Under the pieces are notes generated by a model. It was given only the letters and a program-made list of their open reading frames with translations, did not search any database and had not been told where the DNA came from. The position numbers and the translations under genes are program-made. Positions 7,117-15,636 of a stretch of 42,579 nt of DNA are shown here, piece after piece. Source of the DNA: Lactobacillus corticis. Lineage in GTDB: Bacteria > Bacillota > Bacilli > Lactobacillales > Lactobacillaceae. The stretch is taken from positions 1-42,579 of the forward strand of contig NZ_BMAY01000014.1 of the NCBI RefSeq assembly GCF_018327645.1. The letters are read 5' to 3'. Position 1 is the stretch's first letter. Each line of letters begins with the position of its first letter.

Positions 7117-8973
7117 ATGAAAAAATTAACTCTAAAATTCAAAAAAATATTTAGTTCAATTAATACAAAGCTAGCCGTAGTCTTTATGCTAATGCTGCTG
7201 GCAACGATTGAAGTAATTGGGGCCTATTTCACGCGTCAATTTGACCAGAGCTCAATTGAAAGCTTTCAAAGCTCAATTCAGATTCCGAGCATTGTCACTA
7301 ACCAAATGGCAAACCAGCTGGTGAAAAATACTAAAAAAGCGGATGAACGCTTAAGCCAGATTGTCAGTGATTATAACAATACGACTATTAGTAATTTGAT
7401 TGTAGTTGACAACAAAGATATTATTCGTGCCGTTTCAAACTTAAATGACAAAAATCGCATCGGTCAACGGATCAATAATTCCTCTGTTAAAAAGGTTACC
7501 AGTACCGGACAACAGTTAACTCAGGTAATCAATGACCATGGTAATTATATGGTCCAAATTACGCCATTAACTAGTGGCAGCGGGTCAAACAATACCGTGG
7601 GTGCGGTTTATGTTCAAGCCAGCATGAGTGGGGTTTTTAATACCTTGCGCAATACCTCGATTATGTTCTTGGTCGCTTCACTAATTGCGGCGGTAATGGG
7701 AGCAGTTTTATCGCTGGTTATTTCCCGAGCAATAACCAGGCCGATTGAAGAAATGCAATTTCAGGCCTTGCACATTACTGATGGGGATTATTCCAATCAA
7801 GTTCGTATTTACTCAAATGATGAATTAGGGCAATTAGGAAAAGCCTTCAATACCCTGGCAGTTCGGATCGAGTTGTCACAAGAAGAATCAGAAGGGGAGC
7901 GCCGGCGTCTGGATTCGGTGTTGTCGCACATGTCTGATGGGGTTTTAGCGACAGATCGTCACGGTAACGTGGTGCTAGTCAATCAAATGGCGCTTAATTT
8001 CTTAAATACCGAAGAAGAGGCGGTTATTGGCAAGCCGATTGCTGACGTGATTGGCGTTGATGACAGTTCCAGCGAGCTGATGTCGCGAAAAGATGACATT
8101 GATATTACTGTGAATGAAGGCACCAACGCTGAGATGATTTTGCGGGCTAACTTTTCGTTGATTAAACGCGTGACTGGCTTTGTGTCTGGATCAGTTTGTG
8201 TTTTGCACGATATCACAGAACAAACTAAGAATGAAAATAGTCAGCGACAATTTGTTTCCAATGTTTCTCATGAATTGCGGACGCCGTTAACTAGTATGAG
8301 TGCTTACATTGATGCCTTGGTTGAAGGAGCCTGGAAGGATCCTAATATTGCACCCAAGTTCTTGAGCGTAACGCAGCAGGAGACCGATCGCATGATTCGG
8401 ATGATTAATGACTTGCTTAGTCTGTCCAGAATGGACCGGGGAACTGCCAAGATTGAATTAGAATGGGTCAATTTGAATGATTTCTTAAGTCATATTCTTG
8501 ATCGCTTTGACATGATTGTAAAAAGCGACAGCAAGAATGGGAAAAAGAAAAAATACAGTATTAAACGTCTGTTAGGCAACCAAGCCTTATGGGTTGAAAT
8601 TGATACTGATAAGATGATGCAGGTTATCGACAACATCATGAACAATGCGATCAAATATTCGCCTGATGGGGGAGTGATCACGGTTCGTTTGATTCAAAGT
8701 CAAGACCGGGTAGTTTTAAGCATTGCTGACCAAGGCTTGGGAATTCCGCGCAAAGACTTGGATAAAATCTTCGACCGGTTTTACCGCGTTGATAAGGCCC
8801 GTTCTCGAGCTCAAGGCGGTACTGGCTTGGGGTTAGCGATTGCTAAGGAGATTGTGGAAGCTCATAAAGGTCGCATTTGGGCTGATAGTAGTGAAGGCAA
8901 AGGGTCTACTTTCTTTATTTCTTTGCCATATGAACCAATGAGTGACGAGGAGGATGATTGGGATGAAGTTTAA
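7117..8973 (+). CDS. walK: Essential sensor histidine kinase WalK (YycG)
   Basis: A 618-residue membrane kinase partner of WalR. In order: TM1 near residues 18-38, an extracellular sensor domain to about 180, TM2 about 182-204, HAMP about 205-257, PAS about 265-370, HisKA with phospho-acceptor His385 in SHELRTPLTS, then HATPase_c with N-box NNIMNNAIKYSP, DQGLGIP and GGTGLGLAIAKE. The acidic C-tail (MSDEEDDWDEV) overlaps the start of walH. No good Shine-Dalgarno precedes the ATG: the 7096-7116 stretch is T/A-rich and follows the intergenic hairpin, which is unusual for an essential gene. The domain set matches the full-length family. Confidence 0.96.
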   Translation: MKKLTLKFKKIFSSINTKLAVVFMLMLLATIEVIGAYFTRQFDQSSIESFQSSIQIPSIVTNQMANQLVKNTKKADERLSQIVSDYNNTTISNLIVVDNKDIIRAVSNLNDKNRIGQRINNSSVKKVTSTGQQLTQVINDHGNYMVQITPLTSGSGSNNTVGAVYVQASMSGVFNTLRNTSIMFLVASLIAAVMGAVLSLVISRAITRPIEEMQFQALHITDGDYSNQVRIYSNDELGQLGKAFNTLAVRIELSQEESEGERRRLDSVLSHMSDGVLATDRHGNVVLVNQMALNFLNTEEEAVIGKPIADVIGVDDSSSELMSRKDDIDITVNEGTNAEMILRANFSLIKRVTGFVSGSVCVLHDITEQTKNENSQRQFVSNVSHELRTPLTSMSAYIDALVEGAWKDPNIAPKFLSVTQQETDRMIRMINDLLSLSRMDRGTAKIELEWVNLNDFLSHILDRFDMIVKSDSKNGKKKKYSIKRLLGNQALWVEIDTDKMMQVIDNIMNNAIKYSPDGGVITVRLIQSQDRVVLSIADQGLGIPRKDLDKIFDRFYRVDKARSRAQGGTGLGLAIAKEIVEAHKGRIWADSSEGKGSTFFISLPYEPMSDEEDDWDEV

Positions 8974-10285
8974 AAATAACTTTGCCGATGTGCTGCTGCT
9001 GATTGCCACTGCTTTTGCAATCGGCTTATCAATCATTCTTTGGACTACCATCATGACTAGTGACCAACGTTTTAGCCACATCGACCAGCAGGCAACAACG
9101 CAAACTACCAAAAACCGCGTCAGCACCAAGTCGCTTTATGATCTTTATTCGCCATCGTCAGTATATGGCTATCGCAAAGGCAAGCTGTGTCAGCTTTATG
9201 ACGAAAAACACAATTTGTCATTGGAATTCATTAATGAATTTAAGACCGTAAACTTGGCAACGCCAACAATTGTTTCGACTTCCACTGCTAAGTATCGGGA
9301 AATGTTAGATAACCGAAATTACTTGCAATTGGCTTATCCGGATGAGGTTACTTTTTCCTTGTTTGATAAGAAAATCAAAATGAAAAGCGGGTATAAAGAA
9401 TTTAGCCGCATCTTTTTGTCCAGTTCTAATCGGGTTATTTACTTTGGCAATGATAAGACCAAAACGGTTTATCGGATGGAAGTAAGCAAGGCTAACTTTA
9501 ACCGTTTGCGCAAATATGCTAATCACGCTTCATCAGCACGTGAAGTTAGTTTGGTGCAATTGCGTGATGGCTACTCGGTTTACTATAAAAATAGTATCAA
9601 AGCCAATGTCTATAGTTACCTAGTAACCCACCAAACCAGCAGCTACTACGTTAATCGTCTGTTAGGAACTTCGGGGGTTTCTAGTAAGAACAACAAAAAT
9701 GGGTCAACCACCTATACTTTGAGTTATTACAACCGGTTAAAGACCCCTGCCAAGGGCAGTCATATTTACACCTATACTCACTATGAAAAGGGTAATTCGT
9801 CAAGTGCAACACGACGTTTAGAAAATGTCGTTTATTATATCCGGCGAATCGGCTTAAGCGAACAGGATCTGCACTTCTTTGACTCAGATGGGAAAACCAT
9901 CTTATATACCAATTTTGTTGAAGGTATACCCGTCTTTTCAACCGGGGATGCGCTGCAGATTACCACGCGTTACACGAGTGAGGCGGTAAAGATTGCTTTT
10001 AACAACACCAACCTGCAGATTCCTATTCCATATGATGGGGAGTCCGTCACCTTGCCTGACACGGCTTCGGTCATTAGTGCTTTAACGAACCGGGGAATCT
10101 CACAAAATAGCATTCAAAAAATTGTTGTCGGCTTTGAAGAGCAGCGAGACAACAATCGAAAGAATCTAATTGATTTAGTTCCAACCTACTATATCAAGAT
10201 TTATGGTGAGTGGAAGAGCTTTGATGGGTGGAAAGATGCCCTCAATGATAGCTACTCAATTACGAATTCAGAGGGGACGAAGTAA
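8963..10285 (+). CDS. walH: WalK-associated regulatory protein WalH (YycH)
   Basis: A 440-residue protein with one N-terminal membrane anchor (VLLLIATAFAIGLSIILW, residues 9-26) and a large extracytoplasmic domain. YycH and YycI contact WalK through their membrane segments and tune its activity, acting as inhibitors in Bacillus subtilis. ATG 8963 is chosen because GAGGAGG (8947-8953) lies 9 nt upstream; the ATG at 8954 is too close to that site. The start overlaps the end of walK by 11 nt, and the stop shares a base with the walI start. Confidence 0.9.
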   Translation: MKFKNNFADVLLLIATAFAIGLSIILWTTIMTSDQRFSHIDQQATTQTTKNRVSTKSLYDLYSPSSVYGYRKGKLCQLYDEKHNLSLEFINEFKTVNLATPTIVSTSTAKYREMLDNRNYLQLAYPDEVTFSLFDKKIKMKSGYKEFSRIFLSSSNRVIYFGNDKTKTVYRMEVSKANFNRLRKYANHASSAREVSLVQLRDGYSVYYKNSIKANVYSYLVTHQTSSYYVNRLLGTSGVSSKNNKNGSTTYTLSYYNRLKTPAKGSHIYTYTHYEKGNSSSATRRLENVVYYIRRIGLSEQDLHFFDSDGKTILYTNFVEGIPVFSTGDALQITTRYTSEAVKIAFNNTNLQIPIPYDGESVTLPDTASVISALTNRGISQNSIQKIVVGFEEQRDNNRKNLIDLVPTYYIKIYGEWKSFDGWKDALNDSYSITNSEGTK

Positions 10286-11109
10286 TGGACCACAAACGAA
10301 TTGAATGGCTGTTTTTAATAATTTTCAGCCTAATTGATCTGTATCTTGCGTTTGAAATTTTCAACTCGCCAGTCCAACTGAATAATAGCGAAACTGGGAC
10401 TGCTAGTTCTAATGCGCGGGTTGAAATGAGAGCTGATGGCATCTCTTTGCCGCGAAATTTATCATCTAAGTCTGGATCTGGCTACTATTTGGCAGCCACC
10501 AAGAATAATTATTTAGCTAAAAAGGTCAGCTCTTTGACCGGCGTGAATGCCAGCTACTCCAAGAGTGATAAGATCCTTACGGCGACTCCGCAAACAGAGG
10601 TAGCTGTGGGGCTGACGAAGGGGCAGATTGCCAGTTCACTCACCAAATTTAAGAATGACGAAAATAATGTTCCATATGGCAAGCAGTTTAAGTATGAACC
10701 TAACTTGTCTAGTGGCAACAGCTTTGTATTTGTCCAAACTTCATCTTACGGCAATATTTATGATGATGATGCTACCCTGACTTTTACCGTAAAAAAAGGT
10801 CGACTGGTCAAATATGAAGAAACTTACATTGGGGCAGTTAGCCCAGTGCGTGAATTACAGTCGACTATCAGTGCTTGGAGAGCGATTTACGCTATGTACA
10901 CTGATCAAGAATTAGCTAACAATACCCGGGTAACAGAGATTAAGCTTGGCTACACCAAGATGACAACGGTTCGGGGCAATGTTATCTTGATTCCTAGTTG
11001 GCTCGTTTGGGTTAAGAACAAAGAAAGCGGCAATGTCACGCTTAAACGAGTAAATGCTTTTAATGGGGAAGTATTGCAAACCAACACGACCTATAATTTA
11101 GATGACTAA
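10285..11109 (+). CDS. walI: WalK-associated regulatory protein WalI (YycI)
   Basis: A 274-residue bitopic membrane protein: a short cytoplasmic tail, one N-terminal helix (WLFLIIFSLIDLYLAFEIF, residues 8-26), then an extracytoplasmic YycI domain. It overlaps walH by one base (TAATG) and has GAGGGG upstream, so the two are translated together, as expected for partners of WalK. A terminator follows at 11141-11186, which ends the walRKHI transcript before walJ; normally walJ continues this operon. Confidence 0.9.
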   Translation: MDHKRIEWLFLIIFSLIDLYLAFEIFNSPVQLNNSETGTASSNARVEMRADGISLPRNLSSKSGSGYYLAATKNNYLAKKVSSLTGVNASYSKSDKILTATPQTEVAVGLTKGQIASSLTKFKNDENNVPYGKQFKYEPNLSSGNSFVFVQTSSYGNIYDDDATLTFTVKKGRLVKYEETYIGAVSPVRELQSTISAWRAIYAMYTDQELANNTRVTEIKLGYTKMTTVRGNVILIPSWLVWVKNKESGNVTLKRVNAFNGEVLQTNTTYNLDD

Positions 11110-11140
11110 TAAAGCAGCTTGAAGTTAAATTTTTAGCATA

Positions 11141-11186
11141 GTAGAACAAGTTTTTTGATTAGAAAAAAGCTTGTTCTTTTTTCTAC
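11141..11186 (+). terminator. Terminator after walI
   Basis: GAACAAGTTTTTT pairs with AAAAAAGCTTGTTC and a T run follows. Confidence 0.85.
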
Positions 11187-11228
11187 CTATTACTTATAAT
11201 GATGTGGTTTACATACAAAAAACGATTG

Positions 11229-11256
11229 TTGAATAATACCAATATTTTGTTACAAT
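11229..11256 (+). promoter_or_regulatory. Promoter of the galactanase gene
   Basis: TTGAAT (11229-11234), a 16-nt spacer and an extended -10 TGT-TACAAT (11248-11256) lie 18 nt before the ribosome site. Confidence 0.6.
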
Positions 11257-11286
11257 GATCGAGTATGAGATATAGTGGAGGATATT

Positions 11287-14200
11287 ATGCGTAAAAGAAG
11301 TATAAAAACAATTACGGCTTCAGCATTAATGTTGACTTTACTTGCAGGCAGTGTGGTTAGTGGCCCTGTAAGTGCAGTTTTAGCCGCAGATACTACTGCT
11401 GATGCAAGCACTAAGAACTCAGACCTTAAGGCTAGCAAGATTGCTGACTTAACTTCTGATTCAGTGTTAAGTGTTGATATGACTGACTATCAACAATACT
11501 TAAATGATTACAAGAAGACTTATTATACCTACAATGGTACTGAACTAAAGACCAGTGTTGACTTGATGAAGTTCTTGAAGGACTCAGGAGTTAATACGGT
11601 TACTGTCAAGATTGCTGTTAAACCAGATAAAGACAATGCTAAGTTTAGTTTAGACAACGCCGTTAAGACTTTAAGTGCTGCTAAAGAGGCAGGCTTAAAG
11701 ACGAATGCAGTCTTAATGTTCTCTGACAAGCAAACCTACGCTAAGGATCAAACTTTGCCAGACGGTTGGAACAAGGCTGACAGTCAAACGGCTGCTGATA
11801 AGTTATTGGACCAAGCAAAAGACTATACCAAGTCGACTTTGAAGACTTTGGCTGACGGCAAGGCTAATCCTGATATTGTTACCTTAGGCAATGAAGTTAA
11901 TTACAATTTCTTAGGCTTAACCGGTAACGATGATAATGACTGGAATGGCTTTTACGACTTAGCTCAATTGGCAAAAGTAGTAAAGGATAGCGATAAAAAT
12001 GCCAAGGTAGCCTACGGTGTTGCTGCTCCAAGCAAGGCGAGCGACATTAAGTGGGTGGCTTCTGCTTTAGATAAGGTTAAAGCTGACTACGATATTTTAG
12101 GCGTAACAGACTATCCTGACAGCACTTCAACCAGTGATTTGACTGCGATGCGGGATGCTTTTGCAGCTGCAGCGCCAAAGAAGCAATTTATTGTTTCTGG
12201 CGTTAAGGTAGCCAACCAATCAAGTGATGGCAAGGCTAGTGTTACCACGCAAACTAATGACATTTACAGTATTTTAAACGCTACTGTTAATAGTTCTAAT
12301 GCTGGCGGAATTGTAGTTGATAGTGCTGCAGCCGTTGGTGATTGGAATGGTTTGTTTGACAATGACGGCTATGCAGTTAAATCATTAGCTGTTTTTGGGA
12401 CAGTTCAAGGCAAGACCATTGATACTACTGGCAACCCTTACCGTGATGGTACCGATACTGGCTTAAAGGAAAAGAAAGTTAATATTTCCAAGATTAACAA
12501 CTTGGCTGCTAACGATATTCGCGGGGTGGACATTTCTTCATACGAAGCTTTGAAGAATGCCGGTGTTAAATACTACGATTTCGAAGGCAAAGAACAGCCA
12601 TTGATGAAGGTCTTGGCGGAAAATGGGGTAAACTACATTCGCTTGCGGATCTGGAATGACCCTAAGAACGCTGAAGGCAAGTACTATGGTGGTGGTAACA
12701 ACGACGTTGCTACTGACTTAAAGATTGCTAAAGAAGCCGCTCAATACGGTATGAAAGTTTTGCTCTGCTTCCACTACTCTGATAGTTGGGCAGATCCAAA
12801 CCCATCAGGCCAAATTATGCCTAAGGCTTGGGAAAAAGATAAGGGCAACACTGAGAAGTTGAGTGACGATGTCTACAACTTCACTTATGACACGGTTAAG
12901 AAATTTACCGATGCTGGCGTTGATGTCGGGATGGTACAAGTTGGTAATGAAATTACCAAAGGATTTTTGGATGGCTTTGGCTCAAACTGGCAAGAAGCTT
13001 GGACTAACTCAACCTACTCTGACCGTAACAATGCCTACTTGAAGGCTGGTTCAAAGGCTGTTCGCAAAGCTGCCCCTAATGCTTTAGTGGCTATCCACCT
13101 AGAAACTCCAGATGCCAACAAGTACAGAGCCATTATGGATTCTTGGAAGAAGGCTGGGGGTTGACTATGATGTTCTAGGATCTTCTTACTACCCACTGTA
13201 TGGTTACGGCAACAACAATCCAACTAATTTGAACGCTGTCCAAAATGAAGCAGCTAAGGATGGTAAATTGTTTGTCGTATTTGAAACTGCTGGGATAAAT
13301 TCAGTACAAGATGCTGATGGTACTGGTAACAACATCGGTAGCGACCAAATTAAGAACTCTCCATATCAAGTGGGGCCACAAGGCCAAGTTGACGAGTTAG
13401 AAGACATGTACAAGACTATTGTCGACAATAGCAACGACAATGGTTTGGGTGCCTTCTACTGGGAACCTGCTTGGATTCCAGTTCATGCCGGTTGGAAGAA
13501 TTGGAAGGAAAATAAAGAAGCTTCTGAAGAATACGGTACTGGCTGGATCAACAGCAATGCCAAAGGGTATGTGCCTGATTCAAAGCTTTACTACAACGGC
13601 AAACCAACTTGGGGTGGTACTTCATGGGATAACGCAACCCTATTTGACGATTTAGGTTACCCACTACAATCCCTTAAGTTCTACAAGGATGCAGTTGGCA
13701 ATGAAAAAGGCGTAAAACTGGTTAAGGTTAGATACGTCGACCAAGATGGTAAAGAAATTGCAGCGCCAACTTATAAGCGGATCCCAGTAGGTTCTACGGC
13801 AACTATTAAGGCTGCCAAGGTTGCTAATTACACAGCTGAAGCTAGTTCTAAGGAAGTAAAGAGCGACAAGGCCTACACGGCTACAGTAACCTTTACTTAC
13901 CTTGACAGCAATAAGATGAAGAACGATCCGAATGGCGTGCTCAAGAAGGGCCGCATTTCTAAGAACGTTCAAGTTTACAAGAATAATTACAAGGTATATA
14001 AGAACTTCAAGTGGAAGAAGGCCAAGGTTAACGCCTACAAGCAAAAGTATGTTGTTAAGTACTACTACAAGCTGAACAGTGGTAGAACTTACTACTCACT
14101 ATACAGTCCAAAGACTAAGAAGTGGGTAGGCTACATTAACGCTAATGCTACTAAGGCAACTACGCTTCAAGGCAAGGCACACAGCTACAAGCGGGCAGTT

Positions 14201-14614
14201 AAAGTTGTAGGCAACTACCAAGTATATAAGAACTTTGACTGGCAAGCAGCTGGCGTAAATGCTTTGGGCAAGACTTACTACGCTAAGTACTACTACAGCC
14301 ACGCTAGCGGCAGACGTTATTACTCACTCTACGATGCCAAGACCAAGAAGTGGGTAGGCTACATCAATGCCAAGGGTACTAAGGCAACCACGCTTCAAGG
14401 CAAGGCTCACAGTTACAAGAAGACGGTCAAAATTACCCGCAATTACAAGGTTTACCGTAACTTTAACTGGAAGAAGTCAAGCACCAAAGCTTTAGGCCAC
14501 AAGTACTATGCTAAGTATTATTACAACCACGCAAATGGCTACCGGTACTACTCACTGTACACTTCTAAGCACGGTAAGTGGGTTGGTTACATCAATTCTA
14601 AATCTGTAAAATAA
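11287..14614 (+). pseudogene. Secreted GH53 endo-1,4-beta-galactanase with a dead twin domain, frameshifted
   Basis: One gene read in two frames. ATG 11287 follows TGGAGG; the first frame stops at 13162-13164 and the second runs to 14614. The break lies in GGGGG at 13156-13160: removing one G gives WKKAGVDYDVLGSSYYP, the expected GH53 sequence, and a 1108-residue protein. In order: signal peptide (about 1-33, cleavage near VLA|AD), a degenerate GH53-like domain (about 45-400), an active GH53 domain (about 410-780; acid/base Glu555 in QVGNE, nucleophile Glu666 in VVFETAG), a MucBP-like domain (about 800-870) and three C-terminal repeats (about 888-1108). GH53 enzymes cut beta-1,4-galactan of plant pectin outside the cell. 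As read, the product stops before the nucleophile; sequencing error and true inactivation are both possible. It has its own promoter and terminator. Confidence 0.9.
13962..14611 (+). repeat. Three C-terminal lysine/tyrosine-rich repeats of the galactanase
   Basis: The units are about 13962-14192, 14193-14420 and 14421-14611 (roughly 77, 76 and 64 residues). Each carries NYKVYKNFxW, then KYYYxHxxGxxYYSLY, then KWVGYIN; the first two continue with KATTLQGKAHSYK. They are strongly basic and aromatic, as in cell-wall or S-layer-associated repeats of lactobacilli, and probably hold the enzyme at the wall. Codons differ between units, so the duplication is not recent. Confidence 0.85.
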
Positions 14615-14625
14615 ATTAATTAGAA

Positions 14626-14668
14626 GATCCCCTGTAAGCTCAATTGAGCCCCACAGGGGATTTTTTTG
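14626..14668 (+). terminator. Terminator of the galactanase gene
   Basis: ATCCCCTGT pairs with ACAGGGGAT around an inner GCTCAATTGAGC, and a run of seven T follows. Confidence 0.92.
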
Positions 14669-14710
14669 GTATATTATGAAAGATAGTCCAAAAAGAAAGA
14701 AGCAGAGATT

Positions 14711-15508
14711 TTGAAAATTACAGTCCTCTCCAGTGGCTCTGATGGTAATTGCAGCCTTATTATGACTGATCAGCATAAGGTGCTGTTAGATGCCGGCTTG
14801 TCTGGTAAAAAGATTGAAGATTTGCTTACGCAAGTACATGTAGATATTAACGATATCGATTTGGCGTTTTTAAGTCATGACCACTCTGACCATAGCAAGG
14901 GCTTGGGCGTTTTAATGCGCCGCTATCCAAAAATTCAGGTGTATGCCAACCGGGGATCTTGGGATTTTTTAATTAGAAAAAGAAAAATCGGCAAGGTTCC
15001 AGTAGAACAAATGAATTTCATTGATCCCGGGCAAACGCTAGAAATTGATGATTTGACGATTACGGCTTTTGCAACTAGCCATGATGCTGCTTGCCCCCAG
15101 TATTACGTTTTTGAAAATAAGGGAAAGCGATTTGCTTGTTTGACTGATACTGGTTATGTCTCTAGTAAAATGGAGCAGGCTATTAGAGGCGCAGATGCCT
15201 ATTTAATGGAATTTAACTATGATCCCATGATGCTGCGCAACGGCCCTTATTCCTGGTCTCTGAAGGACCGAATTTTGTCAGATCATGGGCATTTATCAAA
15301 TGAAGATGCGGCTAACGCCTTGTTAGATGTAGTGTCAGAAAAAACCAAGTATATTTTTCTGGCTCACCGTAGTCAGCACAATAATACGAAAAAATTGGCC
15401 CATCAAACGGCGGTTGAGATGTTAGTGGAAGGCGAATCGGCTTTGCCACCGGATGTCCAAATTTTAGATACCGATCCGGAAAAGCCAACCAAAATAATCA
15501 AGCTATGA
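14711..15508 (+). CDS. walJ: Metallo-beta-lactamase-fold nuclease WalJ (YycJ)
   Basis: A 265-residue MBL-fold protein. The HxHxDH metal motif is His56-x-His58-x-Asp60-His61 in LSHDHSDH, with further ligands around LTDTGYVS and LAHRSQHN. YycJ proteins are thought to act as 5'-3' exonucleases in DNA metabolism and are usual members of the wal operon. The start is TTG 14711, because the protein family begins MKITVLSSGSDGN here; only a weak purine-rich stretch (AAAGAAAGAAG) serves as ribosome site. It is cut off from walI by the galactanase gene and two terminators, so it needs its own promoter; TATATT/TATTAT near 14670-14676 is a -10 candidate. Confidence 0.92.
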   Translation: MKITVLSSGSDGNCSLIMTDQHKVLLDAGLSGKKIEDLLTQVHVDINDIDLAFLSHDHSDHSKGLGVLMRRYPKIQVYANRGSWDFLIRKRKIGKVPVEQMNFIDPGQTLEIDDLTITAFATSHDAACPQYYVFENKGKRFACLTDTGYVSSKMEQAIRGADAYLMEFNYDPMMLRNGPYSWSLKDRILSDHGHLSNEDAANALLDVVSEKTKYIFLAHRSQHNNTKKLAHQTAVEMLVEGESALPPDVQILDTDPEKPTKIIKL

Positions 15509-15597
15509 AATAGTTAATTTTTACAATTTCTTAGTATATTTAACCCATGTTTACTAATTTTGCGGAATTTGTTCAAACTTCTTTCACAGCTTAAAGT

Positions 15598-15603
15598 TAC
15601 AAT
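15598..15603 (+). promoter_or_regulatory. Candidate -10 of htrA
   Basis: TACAAT (15598-15603) lies 15 nt before AAAGGAGG. No good -35 is visible at 17 nt. The surrounding GTTACAATGAT also occurs at the galactanase promoter. Confidence 0.4.
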
Positions 15604-15636
15604 GATATCAACGTTTTAAAGGAGGTCCGAGAAATA

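Noticed and set aside
13112..13164. Programmed frameshifting at the galactanase G5 run
   Set aside because: No slippery heptamer, stimulatory hairpin or upstream Shine-Dalgarno is visible at the shift, and both halves are needed for one catalytic domain.
13664..14044. A 126-codon open frame antisense to the galactanase repeats
   Set aside because: Lysine codons rarely form stops on the opposite strand, so long antisense frames arise in such repeats. There is no ribosome site, and the plus strand has a coherent protein.
11220..15610. Shared GTTACAATGAT at the galactanase and htrA promoters as a WalR or common regulator site
   Set aside because: The match is mostly the -10 hexamer and its flanks, and it does not give the TGTWA-N5-TGTWA pattern of WalR boxes.
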